Of a stretch of DNA of 12,560 bases, positions 1 through 7,846 are shown piece after piece. The first letter of the stretch is position 1. Every line of letters starts with the position of its first letter. This DNA is from Bacteroidia bacterium (GTDB lineage: Bacteria; Bacteroidota; Bacteroidia; Bacteroidales; VadinHA17), in the NCBI GenBank assembly GCA_026391515.1, contig JAPLEC010000150.1, positions 1-12,560 on the forward strand. The letters are read 5' to 3'. The position numbers and the translations under genes are program-made. A model generated the notes under the pieces. It worked only from the letters and a program-made list of their open reading frames with translations, made no database searches and had not been told where the DNA came from.

Positions 1-491
1 TTTATGAAAAGTCTTTCAAAATCGGAAAGAAGAATTGAAAGACCGGGAGTTATCCTTCTATGCTGAAATCCATCATCAAGAATTATCACTTCTGCATCAG
101 GTTTTTCTTTCAGAATTGTCTGTACACCATGAACCCTGTTACTGTCCACGGCAACTGTTATGTCAGGGAATTTTCTGAATATTTGAAGAGGCTCATCACC
201 AATATCATTTGCCAGTGAATTATCATCAGCAAACCTGAAACCATTGGTTTTTCTTTTGTAACCCCTGCTCAGGATAACCACTTTAAAATTAGCACGGAGC
301 AGATCTGTAAGGTATTCCGTATGGGGAGTTTTACCTGTCCCGCCAACAGTAAGGTTTCCTACACAAATTATGGGAATATTAAATGTATGGGATTTAAGAA
401 TCTTACTGTTATAGAGGAAATTCCTGAAGCCAGTGGCAAATCCATAAAGAAGAGAAAACGGATAGAAGAATATGCTTCTTTTATACCCCAT
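1..491 (-). CDS. lpxK: Tetraacyldisaccharide 4'-kinase (lipid A 4'-kinase), 3' end outside window
   Basis: LpxK phosphorylates the 4'-position of the lipid A disaccharide precursor, using ATP at the inner face of the cytoplasmic membrane. About 163 N-terminal residues are present; the C-terminal half lies beyond the left edge. Visible marks are a hydrophobic N-terminal stretch (IFFYPFSLLYGFATGFRNFL, about residues 7-26), then IPIICVGNLTVGGTGKTP with the family's P-loop (about residues 46-63), a LSRGYKRK segment and the diagnostic DDGFQHR motif near residue 140. I chose the ATG at 491 because it is the first start after the sppA stop (495-497), with only three bases between. The spacing indicates one transcript with sppA and probable translational coupling. 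The two genes are in the same frame, separated by a single TAA. Identification is firm from the motifs; the full length cannot be judged. Confidence 0.95.
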   Translation of the reverse strand, partial: MGYKRSIFFYPFSLLYGFATGFRNFLYNSKILKSHTFNIPIICVGNLTVGGTGKTPHTEYLTDLLRANFKVVILSRGYKRKTNGFRFADDNSLANDIGDEPLQIFRKFPDITVAVDSNRVHGVQTILKEKPDAEVIILDDGFQHRRITPGLSILLSDFERLFI

Positions 492-494
492 AAA

Positions 495-2267
495 TTAATG
501 AATCTCAATAAAATATGGTAAACGAACCTGTACACCAGACATATCTTTAATTTCTGAAAGTTCCTGGTACAATCTGAAAGATTCACCAAGCTCTTTTTTC
601 AGAAAGCTCATTTTAATATTGCCACTTAACTGGTTCAACAGTTTGGTAAAAGGATCTTCAATTACCGGGAATTCTCTTATAGAGTACGACTCAAGTTTTG
701 CAAGTTCAGCAGCTCCTTTTATTGCTTCCCGAAGGCCGCCAATTTCATCAACAAGCCCTATTTTAAGAGCGCTCGAACCGCTCCATACATGTCCCTCTCC
801 AATACTGTCTATAGATTCGAAGCTTTTCTTTCTGCCTGATGCTACCTTACTTACAAAATCGGTGTATACTTTCTCAATAGTTTGTTGCATTACTTCCTTT
901 TCATAAACATTCATTGACCTGTATACTGAAGGGAAGTCGGAATTCTCATTTGTATTTACTGTTTCTATCGAAAGTCCAAGCTTCTGTTCTAAAAGCTTAC
1001 CTGCATTAGGTACCAGCCCAAATACACCAATTGAACCTGAAATAGAAGTCGGATCGGCATAAATTTTTGTCCCGGGTGCCGAAATATAATATCCTCCTGA
1101 AGCAGCATAATTTCCCATAGATATTACTACTGGCTTTGTTTCAGCAGCCAGTTCCAGCTCTCTCCAGATGATATCTGAAGCTATTGCATTGCCTCCCGGA
1201 GAGTTAACTCTCAAAACAATTGCCTTCACCGAACTGTCTTGCCTTTCTTTTTTAATCACATCTGCGTAGTTATTACCTCCTATATTATATTCGTTGCCTT
1301 TTCCCATAACAATTGTCCCTGAGGCATATATGACTGCAATTTTGTTTTTTGAAGATGTAACTTTTTTAATATCAGGCACTTTGGTATAATTTGTCATTGA
1401 AACAAGACTGATCTTATCGTCTTTGGTCAATCCTGATAAAGCTTTCAGGGTATCGATCAGCTGATCGCGGAATAAAAGTCCGTCAACGAGTTTGCTATCA
1501 AGTGCACTTGTTGCCAGATATCCTGACAGCTTATCAGCGAGGCGGTTAAGCTGATCTTCAGATATCTCTCTTGATTCAGATATCATCTTAACAGTATGGT
1601 TCCAGATTGATCCGACATACTCTTTTATCTGTTCCCTGTTTTCATCACTTAGCTGGTCGAGCATAAAAGGTTCAACAGCACCTTTGTATTTTCCGTGACG
1701 AACAACCTGTACTTCGATACCCAGCTTATCAAGAGCTTTTTTGTAAAACATCACCTCTCCGCTAAGTCCCTTAAAATCAACAACCGACGAAGGATTAATA
1801 TATATTTTATCAGCTATTGTCGAAAGGAAATATCCTTCCTGCGGCATCAAATAATCTGAATAAGCAATAACAAATTTTCCGCTTTCGTCCCTGAATTTTT
1901 TTAATGCGTTACGGATCTCTTCTGTAGTTGCCCATCCCGAAGGAAGAAATCCGTTCTCGATCAGAACGCCTTTTATTTTAGTGTCAGTTGAAGCTTTTTC
2001 AAGGTTCCGCAGGATTTCATTCAGTCCGGGTGCCGGAGAAAAAGTCATATTGATCGGATCGAAGCCAGCAAAAGGATTAGGATCGCCGCGATCAGGAATT
2101 GCAGTGCCGGCTTTTAGTACAAGTACTGAGTTTTCACTGATCGAAACAGGCTTTTCACCTGAAGCAATCATCACACTCAGACTCGCAATCATGAAAATGA
2201 AGAAAATAATCGATGCAATGATGATACCGGTTATGGTAGCCAGTGTGTAAAGGAGAAAATTTTTCAT
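495..2267 (-). CDS. sppA: Signal peptide peptidase SppA, 67K (two-domain) type
   Basis: This membrane-anchored serine protease degrades signal peptides left in the cytoplasmic membrane after cleavage. At 590 residues it has the long, tandem-domain form found in E. coli and Bacteroidota. Residues 4-35 form one membrane helix. The N-terminal ClpP/crotonase-like domain carries the general-base lysine in RHGKYKGAVEP (probably K195, aligned by eye with E. coli K209). The C-terminal domain carries the nucleophile in MGNYAASGGYYIS (S390, like E. coli S409), preceded by RVNSPGG at 353-359. Both catalytic residues are therefore intact. The start at 2267 puts the membrane helix at the extreme N-terminus, as expected. 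It shares a leftward operon with lpxK and is divergent from folK, with about 100 bases between. I saw no convincing Shine-Dalgarno sequence, as is common in this phylum. Confidence 0.97.
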   Translation of the reverse strand: MKNFLLYTLATITGIIIASIIFFIFMIASLSVMIASGEKPVSISENSVLVLKAGTAIPDRGDPNPFAGFDPINMTFSPAPGLNEILRNLEKASTDTKIKGVLIENGFLPSGWATTEEIRNALKKFRDESGKFVIAYSDYLMPQEGYFLSTIADKIYINPSSVVDFKGLSGEVMFYKKALDKLGIEVQVVRHGKYKGAVEPFMLDQLSDENREQIKEYVGSIWNHTVKMISESREISEDQLNRLADKLSGYLATSALDSKLVDGLLFRDQLIDTLKALSGLTKDDKISLVSMTNYTKVPDIKKVTSSKNKIAVIYASGTIVMGKGNEYNIGGNNYADVIKKERQDSSVKAIVLRVNSPGGNAIASDIIWRELELAAETKPVVISMGNYAASGGYYISAPGTKIYADPTSISGSIGVFGLVPNAGKLLEQKLGLSIETVNTNENSDFPSVYRSMNVYEKEVMQQTIEKVYTDFVSKVASGRKKSFESIDSIGEGHVWSGSSALKIGLVDEIGGLREAIKGAAELAKLESYSIREFPVIEDPFTKLLNQLSGNIKMSFLKKELGESFRLYQELSEIKDMSGVQVRLPYFIEIH

Positions 2268-2369
2268 GTCTGTAATACTTTAAAAATGGGGTTTAAAGAT
2301 ATAAAAAACCAGCCTAATATATTAAGGTATTATATGATTTAATACTTTTGGCGTGAGTAAAATTTATAC

Positions 2370-2858
2370 ATGAAAAGGGTATTTCTGGGTATAGGTACAA
2401 ATCTTGGTGACAGGAAAAACAATTTACAGAGTGCAGTCGAAAAGATCGGCGAACATATCGGTAAGGTGGTTCATTGCTCTTCAGTTTATGAGACCGAACC
2501 GTGGGGATTTGTGACCAAAGATCAGTTTCTGAATATGGTTGTTGAAGTAAAAACAAAATTGAAACCATCCGGAGTACTAGGCAGATTACTGATGATTGAA
2601 TCACTTCTTGGCAGGCTCAGGGAAGGTAAATTGTGTACTTCGAGGATTATCGACATCGATATCTTACTTTATAATGATCAGGTAATTGAAAAGAAAGCTC
2701 TGGTAATTCCTCATCCGCGGATGCATGAAAGAAAGTTTGTGCTGGTTCCGTTATGTGAGATTGCCCCTGAGGTAATTCATCCGATATTCGGGAAGGATAT
2801 GAAAAGCTTATTAAAAGAGTGTAGGGATAAGGGCAGAGTTTTAAAATATTCACAATAA
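2370..2858 (+). CDS. folK: 2-amino-4-hydroxy-6-hydroxymethyldihydropteridine diphosphokinase (HPPK)
   Basis: HPPK transfers pyrophosphate from ATP to 6-hydroxymethyl-7,8-dihydropterin, the step before dihydropteroate synthase in folate synthesis; it is cytoplasmic. The 162-residue length is normal for a stand-alone enzyme. The N-terminus has the GTNLGDRKNNLQ motif (residues 9-20), followed by SSVYETEPWG (37-46), the pterin-side loop. The core signature is SRIIDIDILLYND (91-103), where D95 and D97 should bind the two magnesium ions. IPHPRMHERKFVLVPL (113-128) follows. The usual GPRTxDLD reads TSRIIDID here, a variant I associate with Bacteroidota. The gene is divergent from sppA and convergent with radC; the 198-base gap to radC holds a palindromic element that could act as a terminator. 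The sequence does not show whether it is translated from its own promoter. Confidence 0.96.
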   Translation: MKRVFLGIGTNLGDRKNNLQSAVEKIGEHIGKVVHCSSVYETEPWGFVTKDQFLNMVVEVKTKLKPSGVLGRLLMIESLLGRLREGKLCTSRIIDIDILLYNDQVIEKKALVIPHPRMHERKFVLVPLCEIAPEVIHPIFGKDMKSLLKECRDKGRVLKYSQ

Positions 2859-2874
2859 TTCAACTTTACTTCAG

Positions 2875-2996
2875 GACCCCCTTTTAATTCCCCCCAGAGG
2901 TGGGAAAAATTCCTGCATTCTGCTGAATCACAATAACATATTCAATTTTCTCCCCCTTCAAGGGGGAGTGCCCGCCAATTGGCGGGCAAGGGGGTA
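2875..2996. repeat. C/G-rich imperfect inverted-repeat element with two internal palindromes
   Basis: The outer arms (about 2875-2908 and 2949-2996) both read, inward from their own strand, as ACCCCCTT..., then CCCCC and GGGAAAA/GGGAGAAAA. The right arm contains two strong hairpins: 2950-2968 (CTCCCCCTT / AAGGGGGAG around one base) and a perfect 18-base palindrome at 2970-2987 (GCCCGCCA / TGGCGGGC). The left arm lacks the 18-base palindrome, so that looks like an insertion into one arm. The element sits between convergent folK and radC and could end transcription from both. I recall similar CCCC-rich dispersed repeats in intergenic regions of many Bacteroidota genomes. The element at 3790-3861 is related in style. 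Confidence 0.75.
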
Positions 2997-3056
2997 TCTA
3001 TACTTGTCACCAGACCTTCCAGGGTTAATTACTGCTAGTTAGCGATCGAGGTGATT

Positions 3057-3740
3057 TTACAACAACCCATTATCCGCGAAGCTATAATAATCTTTTTCTG
3101 AGATTATAATATGATCGAGAAGCTGAATATCCATCAGATTACCGGCATCCTTTATTTTCTGTGTTATTTTGGAATCTGATTCACTTGGATTCAGATTTCC
3201 TGAAGGATGATTATGACATACTATTATGCCAGATGCCAGGTACTCAATAGCTTTTTTCATAACCATTCTCACATCTGTTACTGTTCCGCTGATACCTCCC
3301 TGACTGAGCTTCATTCTGTTTATTACCTTGTTTGATCTGTTCAGGAAAAGGATCCAGAACTCTTCGTGAGATAGGTCGGAAAGTAGGGGTTGAAAAATTT
3401 CAGCCACATCTTTTGAGCATTTAATTTGTAAAACATCTTCAACCTCTGCCAGCTTTCGTCTTCTGCCAAGCTCCAGTGCTGCAGCGATGGTAACTGCCCG
3501 TGCCGGACCGATCCCATGTAATTTCCTGAGATCTGAAATTGTGAGCTTACCTAGGCTATTAAGGTTGTTATTTACCATGCTCAATAGTTCGCGGCCAAGA
3601 TCTACAGCCGATTTTTCATTTGTCCCGGAGCTGATCAGAATTGCTAGCAGTTCAGCATCGCTCAGGCTTGAAGTTCCTTTTTGTAAAAGTTTTTCCCTGG
3701 GTCTGTCCTCAACAGCCCAGTCAGTGATTTTCATTGACAT
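3057..3740 (-). CDS. radC: RadC family (UPF0758) protein with JAMM metalloprotease-like domain
   Basis: RadC proteins have a helix-hairpin-helix N-terminal part and a C-terminal JAB1/MPN domain. Despite the name, a role in DNA repair is not established and the biochemical activity is unknown. The 227-residue length is typical. Visible are ITDWAVEDRPREKLL (5-19), a family hallmark; LSDAELLAILI (26-36); the hairpin-helix LRKLHGIGPARA (71-82); and the intact zinc-binding JAMM motif H176-x-H178-P followed by S186 and D189 in CHNHPSGNLNPSESD. The active-site set is thus complete. Two methionines compete as the start (residues 1 and 3); both give essentially the same protein. It is convergent with folK and lies on the same strand as rpsT, 177 bases downstream of it, with a repeat element between them. 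Confidence 0.95.
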   Translation of the reverse strand: MSMKITDWAVEDRPREKLLQKGTSSLSDAELLAILISSGTNEKSAVDLGRELLSMVNNNLNSLGKLTISDLRKLHGIGPARAVTIAAALELGRRRKLAEVEDVLQIKCSKDVAEIFQPLLSDLSHEEFWILFLNRSNKVINRMKLSQGGISGTVTDVRMVMKKAIEYLASGIIVCHNHPSGNLNPSESDSKITQKIKDAGNLMDIQLLDHIIISEKDYYSFADNGLL

Positions 3741-3789
3741 GCAGCGAAAGTTTTAAATTCCATATGCAAGATAAGAAAAAAAGATGGAA

Positions 3790-3861
3790 TTGCCCCCAAC
3801 CCCCTAAAGATGGCTATAGTTTTAAAATATAAAAGTCCCCTTCAGGGGATTTAGGGGCAAG
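3790..3861. repeat. C/G-rich imperfect inverted-repeat element between radC and rpsT
   Basis: The left arm (about 3790-3813) begins TTGCCCCCAACCCCCTAAAG; the right arm (about 3836-3861), read on the other strand, begins CTTGCCCCTAAATCCCCTGA. They pair as an imperfect inverted repeat around an AT-rich middle (TATAGTTTTAAAATATAAAA). The sequence matches the kind of short dispersed palindromic repeat seen between genes across Bacteroidota, with CCCCTAAA and AAGGGG blocks. It lies between two genes transcribed in the same direction, so it may end rpsT transcription before radC or simply be a passive insertion. Confidence 0.7.
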
Positions 3862-3917
3862 AAAATAAAAAAGAAGCTCTTACAGAAGCTCCTTTAAAAT
3901 ATCTGGTAATGATAGAA

Positions 3918-4172
3918 TTATTTAAGGCTGTTTACATATTTCTCAATTGACGATTTGAGATTAGCTGCTTTCTTGCTGTGAATGATATGTTTCTTTGCAA
4001 GCCTGTCGAGCATTGAATTCATTTTAGAAACCATCGCTGCAGCTTCTTTCTTATTTGTCGTAGCACGAAGGATTTTAAGTGCATTACGCATTGTTTTTGC
4101 ATAATACTTATTCCTGTCATTCTTGACCTCTGTCTGCCTGATCCTTTTTTCTGATGATTTATGATATGCCAT
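3918..4172 (-). CDS. rpsT: 30S ribosomal protein S20
   Basis: S20 binds 16S rRNA early in assembly of the small subunit. The 84-residue protein has the family pattern: MAYHKSSEKRIRQTE at the N-terminus, then a basic RNKYYAKTMRNALK stretch, TTNKKEAA, and the conserved LAKKHIIHSKKAANLKS near the end. I placed the start at the ATG at 4172; a TTG nine bases upstream would add three residues that the family does not have. The direct upstream neighbour is a tRNA 3' fragment (4207-4235), so rpsT may have lost an original promoter that served a tRNA-rpsT transcript. A TAnnTTTG-like box (TACATTTG, 4344 to 4337 on this strand) could now drive it, but it has no TTG at the expected distance. Confidence 0.96.
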   Translation of the reverse strand: MAYHKSSEKRIRQTEVKNDRNKYYAKTMRNALKILRATTNKKEAAAMVSKMNSMLDRLAKKHIIHSKKAANLKSSIEKYVNSLK

Positions 4173-4206
4173 AATTAGCAATAATTAAATTTTAAATTTA
4201 AACTTG

Positions 4207-4235
4207 TAGTCCATAGGGGAATCGAACCCCTGTTA
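4207..4235 (-). pseudogene. 3'-terminal tRNA fragment, most like tRNA-Glu; possible attachment-site remnant
   Basis: On the minus strand the sequence reads TAAC, then a perfect T-arm (AGGGG, loop TTCGATT, CCCCT), then acceptor strand ATGGACT and discriminator A. TAAC-AGGGG and GGACTA endings are typical of tRNA-Glu. The partner 5' acceptor strand (AGTCCAT or a close match), D-arm and anticodon arm are missing: the preceding bases, up to about 4340, are AT-rich and do not fold as the rest of a tRNA. Elements that integrate into tRNA genes leave exactly such a 3' block at one end and an intact tRNA at the other. From memory, tRNA-Glu precedes rpsT in some Bacteroidota, which would fit. The 246 bases between here and the next gene hold nothing else I can name. 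Confidence 0.65.
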
Positions 4236-4481
4236 TATGCCGCTTATAATCAATTATATACAGAGGGTTATTTTAAATAGGTCTCGAAAATTACTCCTCT
4301 CTGTTTAATCATATTCCTCTATATTTTTAGCAGGTGCAAATGTAATAATTTTTTATTATCTGGGCTTTCTATAGTAAAAATTTAATCATATTTATAAAAT
4401 GTGCGACTTCTTTTTCTATTGGAATAAAAGTCAAAATATGCTGATGATTGACAATACTCGAACCAGTTTGATTTAGCTGGA

Positions 4482-6809
4482 TTAATTATTTTTCTGCTTG
4501 GCAAGTGCTTGCTGGGCTTCCTGGATTTCCTGATCCCAATCAGGATTATAAGTAGGCCAACCCTCTCTTACTTTTTTGAGATCAATCAAAGCTTTTTCAT
4601 ATTCTCCCCGCCTTAAATATACTCTCCCCTCAGCCCAAAGAAGTTGTAAATTATCTTTTGTAGCCGGGTATTTATTGAAAAGATATTGAAGCAGTTCCAT
4701 AGCTTCATCAACATTTATTTTACCCTTGATAAGGCAATTTATTAAAGCTAATTTATACACTTCATTTTGAGGGGATAATTCAACTGCACGTCCATAATGC
4801 TTTGCTGCCTCTTCAAAGTGTTCTGCCTTAACATATATCATCCCTTTCAGCCTCTCGTGATATGCTTCCAATTCGCTGACTTTTGTAACATTTGATAAAA
4901 AATCTGCTATGTATTTTTCTGCTTCTAATGTATCGTTTTGTGATACAGCACAAATACAACGATTAAGAAGAATTATACTGTCGTTGGGAGAAATTCTTAA
5001 GCCAGTCTTATAAAGCTCTTCTTCCTCTTTATGTTTTCCAATTTCATGGTATGCACTTCCAAATTCAGAATAATATTCAAGGTATTCCCATTCTTTCCCC
5101 CATTCTGAACTGATCTTCTGAATTTCTTCGAATATTTCTACCGCTTTCTCATATTGTTTCAGGAAACTAAGATAAAAATCTCCAAGGCTAAATAATAATA
5201 GCCGTGATTTAAGGTCATAATTACTAATCAGATCGCAGTATTTTTGTATATCATTTCTGTTTTTACTCACATAGCTTGCTTTCCATAGTTCCAATAATTG
5301 TTGGTATTTGGTGGGTAATTTATCCTTATTATTATATGCTTTTTGTGTCCAGAGTGGCACCTGACTCCAATTCTGATCATAAATCTTGGCCCATGCAATA
5401 TATAATGCAGCAAATGAAAATGTTGTATCAATTTCATAGGCTTTTTTTAAAGATTCAACCGCCAATGGGTATTCCTTTTGTAAAATCAGATTTACACCTT
5501 CAATATAATATCTGTATGCCTTTGCAGAGCTTGGAAATGCTTCGCGATAATCAACGCTTGCTCCCTTTTCAAGAGCTTTAATTTCTAAGTAATTTTTTAC
5601 CAGATATGATAATGAGTCTGTCAGGTCAATGAAATCTGATTCCAGGGTCCCATCTATTTTACCTGTCCAAAGTACCTCACCACTTTTAGTTTCTATCAGA
5701 TTTATCATTATCCTGATTTTATTGCTTGATTTCTGATAATTACCAATAATATGGCTTTTGGCATTTATTTTCGAAGCTGCTTCTTTTGCAACAGATGGGA
5801 GGATCGTTGCTGTTTGTACTTGTCCCATGCTTTCAATCACTTCCTGTATTGTCTGAGAGCTAAAGACAGATATATCATCTGATGTTCCAAGGTCATTTAT
5901 TAAAAGTTCAGAAATACCTCTTTGCCAGAAATCTAAATTCGGATCACCTGTCAGATTATCAAATGGCATTACTGCAATAGAGATCCGTCCATCTGAAGAT
6001 TTAAGTTTTTCTAACTTGTTCTTTTCAAATATTTTCGGATAAACAAGTATTGCAGCAATTACCAATAAAATAGCTAATGTGATACTTACTATCATCAGTT
6101 TCCGCCTAGGTAATTTTGCAGATTTCACCTTTACTTCCTCTCTCTCCTCTTTCTTGACTTCCTCAGCCGGTTCTCTGTGCTGAATCTTTTCTTTGCCCAA
6201 TTCTACTGGTTCTGTTTTTAACCCTGAAATAATCTCCTTAATAGCATGAGCTACTTTGATTATTTGGATTCTGTATGTGGTATTATTTAAATTTTTCTTT
6301 TCATTATCTCCTGGAGCAAGCGGTTTGTCTATTCCTGGTTCTTTATATATGAACTCAACACCCCGTAACACTCCACCCAGAACCGATTCACACTCCTTAA
6401 TGTCAGCAGCATCTAGATCATGAATGCGAACAGGCAGAACTCTGCTTGCAACATTTCCATTGGGCAGTTTTACTTTCAATCCAAATTGATCCTGCCTGGC
6501 CTGCTCAACAAATGCTTTAAACTCATGCTCCCATGCAAAAGATTTGGGATCACAGTACGTTCGCGAAATTATTGGGATGAATACCAGACACTTCAGCTTG
6601 TCCTTCAGAGAGGCATCAACATCATGTGTCTCCAGTAGACCGTCATGAGGATTGATATCAAAATAAACGCTGATCTCCTCTTTAAAAGTAGCCTCCAGTT
6701 CCTTCTTGAGATTATCAACAAATTCTGTCACCCAACCATCATATTTGTTGTCTTTCTGACGGTAGCTGATGAAAATGTCGTAATTATAGCCTTCTATTAT
6801 GCTTGACAT
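4482..6809 (-). CDS. TIR domain / transmembrane / TolB-like / TPR repeat protein
   Basis: The 775 residues show four parts. Residues 9-155 are a TIR domain: YDIFISYR at the start, VYFDINPHDGLLE, LVFIPIIS (76-81) and SFAWEHEF, where E96 (or E94) is the candidate catalytic glutamate. Residues about 200-237 are a charged Lys/Glu linker ending in LPRRK. Residues 239-258 form one membrane helix. Residues 275-410 resemble the TolB-like/FlgO domain (RISIAVMPFDNLTGDPNLDFW). From 425 to the end are TPR-type helices, for example HYGRAVELSPQNEVYKLAL. The positive residues before the helix predict TIR inside and TolB-TPR in the periplasm. TIR domains either cleave NAD or act as adaptors; which applies is not visible. 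Cyclases with the same TM-TolB-TPR tail are common, so a signalling role is an inference. It has its own promoter and stands alone. Confidence 0.88.
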   Translation of the reverse strand: MSSIIEGYNYDIFISYRQKDNKYDGWVTEFVDNLKKELEATFKEEISVYFDINPHDGLLETHDVDASLKDKLKCLVFIPIISRTYCDPKSFAWEHEFKAFVEQARQDQFGLKVKLPNGNVASRVLPVRIHDLDAADIKECESVLGGVLRGVEFIYKEPGIDKPLAPGDNEKKNLNNTTYRIQIIKVAHAIKEIISGLKTEPVELGKEKIQHREPAEEVKKEEREEVKVKSAKLPRRKLMIVSITLAILLVIAAILVYPKIFEKNKLEKLKSSDGRISIAVMPFDNLTGDPNLDFWQRGISELLINDLGTSDDISVFSSQTIQEVIESMGQVQTATILPSVAKEAASKINAKSHIIGNYQKSSNKIRIMINLIETKSGEVLWTGKIDGTLESDFIDLTDSLSYLVKNYLEIKALEKGASVDYREAFPSSAKAYRYYIEGVNLILQKEYPLAVESLKKAYEIDTTFSFAALYIAWAKIYDQNWSQVPLWTQKAYNNKDKLPTKYQQLLELWKASYVSKNRNDIQKYCDLISNYDLKSRLLLFSLGDFYLSFLKQYEKAVEIFEEIQKISSEWGKEWEYLEYYSEFGSAYHEIGKHKEEEELYKTGLRISPNDSIILLNRCICAVSQNDTLEAEKYIADFLSNVTKVSELEAYHERLKGMIYVKAEHFEEAAKHYGRAVELSPQNEVYKLALINCLIKGKINVDEAMELLQYLFNKYPATKDNLQLLWAEGRVYLRRGEYEKALIDLKKVREGWPTYNPDWDQEIQEAQQALAKQKNN

Positions 6810-6832
6810 CAGAACTCTATTTATTTCATTAT

Positions 6833-6863
6833 CAAATTTAAGTCATAAACAGGCTAAAAGCAA
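6833..6863 (-). promoter_or_regulatory. Promoter of the TIR-TPR gene
   Basis: On the minus strand a TTG (6863-6861) is followed 23 bases later, start to start, by TAAATTTG (6840-6833), a perfect match to the Bacteroidota -7 box TAnnTTTG. Transcription would begin near 6826, leaving a leader of about 17 bases before the ATG at 6809. The spacer does not share the ACTTTGGCTTA core of the other three promoter-like sites. Confidence 0.6.
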
Positions 6864-6997
6864 AAATTTGTCTGGCAGGGGTATTTGAAGGTGAGAGGTG
6901 GGATTCTATACATTGCCATGATAGATCATCTTCACTTACACAACATCCCCCCAAAACAATTTTCCCCTCTTCCTCTTTCTCCATAAGTTATGGTTTG

Positions 6998-7846
6998 TCA
7001 GTATTTTGAAACAGGTTTATATCCGACAAAAATGAGATATTGCTGCCGACGTAATAAGTGGATATTTATTCTGACATTAATAACATAGAATAATCTAAAA
7101 GCTACATTCTGTATAAAGAATTCCTTTTTTATTTTTGGAATCCAGCTTTTGTAAATGCTCCATCCTTTCTTAACCTGATTCGTTATATCCTCACTGTAAT
7201 TAATTACAAGTTCAGATTTAAGAAATTCTTCCTCGTATCGCTTTCTGTTCCAAAAATGATGACCCATTGGTTTCCCCCAGATCTTCATAAGTCCTTCTCT
7301 TTTCTTGCGAGTAGATAAAATATCGGCAATCAGGCATTGTCCCCCGGGTTTTAGAACCCGGCAGCACTCTCTGAGAAATGCCGGTTTATCAGGAAAATGA
7401 AAAGCACTCTCTATACTAAGCACAACATCTATGGAATCTGATGGGATCTGCATAAGATTTTGAGCATCACCCAGGAGGAATTCTACATTATCTACATTAG
7501 CATGGACTCTTTCACTATTAGCAATTTCAATATTGGCTTTGTTGATATCAATACCGGTTATCCTTAAAGGACTATAATCAGCATTTATATACAGAGCCTG
7601 AATACCATTTCCGCATCCGATTTCCAGGATTTCTTTATTTTTTATTGACTTAAGTTTTGAAATGCAATAATCCGTAAGGTTTTTCTGCGCCTGGATGAAA
7701 CTATCAGACTCTTGTACATAAAATGGATAATGAAGCATAGTGTACTCATTATTCACCCTTTTGAGAGCCATATTTATCGACTCATAATATTGGTCATTAG
7801 TAAACCCAGTTCCAGCTAGCTTAAGTAATTTTTGTAAGAAATTCAT
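6998..7846 (-). CDS. Class I SAM-dependent methyltransferase (Methyltransf_11/25 type)
   Basis: This is a 282-residue Rossmann-fold methyltransferase. Motif I is EILEIGCGNG (72-81), the acidic loop after strand 2 is GIDIN (98-102), motif III is LLGDAQNL (124-131), VLSIESAFHFPD (142-153) matches motif IV, and CCRVLKPGGQCLIADIL (161-177) matches motif V/VI. The set is complete, so the protein should bind SAM. Residues 1-60 may form a substrate-side cap, and 185-282 are basic and aromatic without a motif I recognise. The IESAFHF pattern resembles small-molecule or lipid methyltransferases of the sterol/ubiquinone kind; the substrate cannot be told. It lies 188 bases upstream of the TIR gene on the same strand, but that gene has its own promoter, so a shared function is not implied. 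Confidence 0.9.
   Translation of the reverse strand: MNFLQKLLKLAGTGFTNDQYYESINMALKRVNNEYTMLHYPFYVQESDSFIQAQKNLTDYCISKLKSIKNKEILEIGCGNGIQALYINADYSPLRITGIDINKANIEIANSERVHANVDNVEFLLGDAQNLMQIPSDSIDVVLSIESAFHFPDKPAFLRECCRVLKPGGQCLIADILSTRKKREGLMKIWGKPMGHHFWNRKRYEEEFLKSELVINYSEDITNQVKKGWSIYKSWIPKIKKEFFIQNVAFRLFYVINVRINIHLLRRQQYLIFVGYKPVSKY

Noticed and set aside
3871..3892. Possible terminator after rpsT with T-run on the minus strand.
   Set aside because: AGAAGCTC occurs twice as a direct repeat, not as an inverted repeat, so no good stem forms.
4236..4340. A complete tRNA of about 77 bases on the minus strand, using a GACCTAT-like 5' acceptor strand.
   Set aside because: The proposed acceptor strand does not pair with ATGGACT, there is no D-arm with GG, and no 7-base anticodon loop on a 5-base stem can be formed.
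6875..6975. Third degenerate copy of the C/G-rich inverted-repeat element between the methyltransferase and TIR genes.
   Set aside because: GGGG and CCCC runs are present at both ends, but the arms align too poorly by eye to call it.
6998..7846. The methyltransferase and TIR genes as one two-gene system.
   Set aside because: They are on the same strand but 188 bases apart, and the TIR gene has its own good promoter, so co-function is not supported by the sequence.
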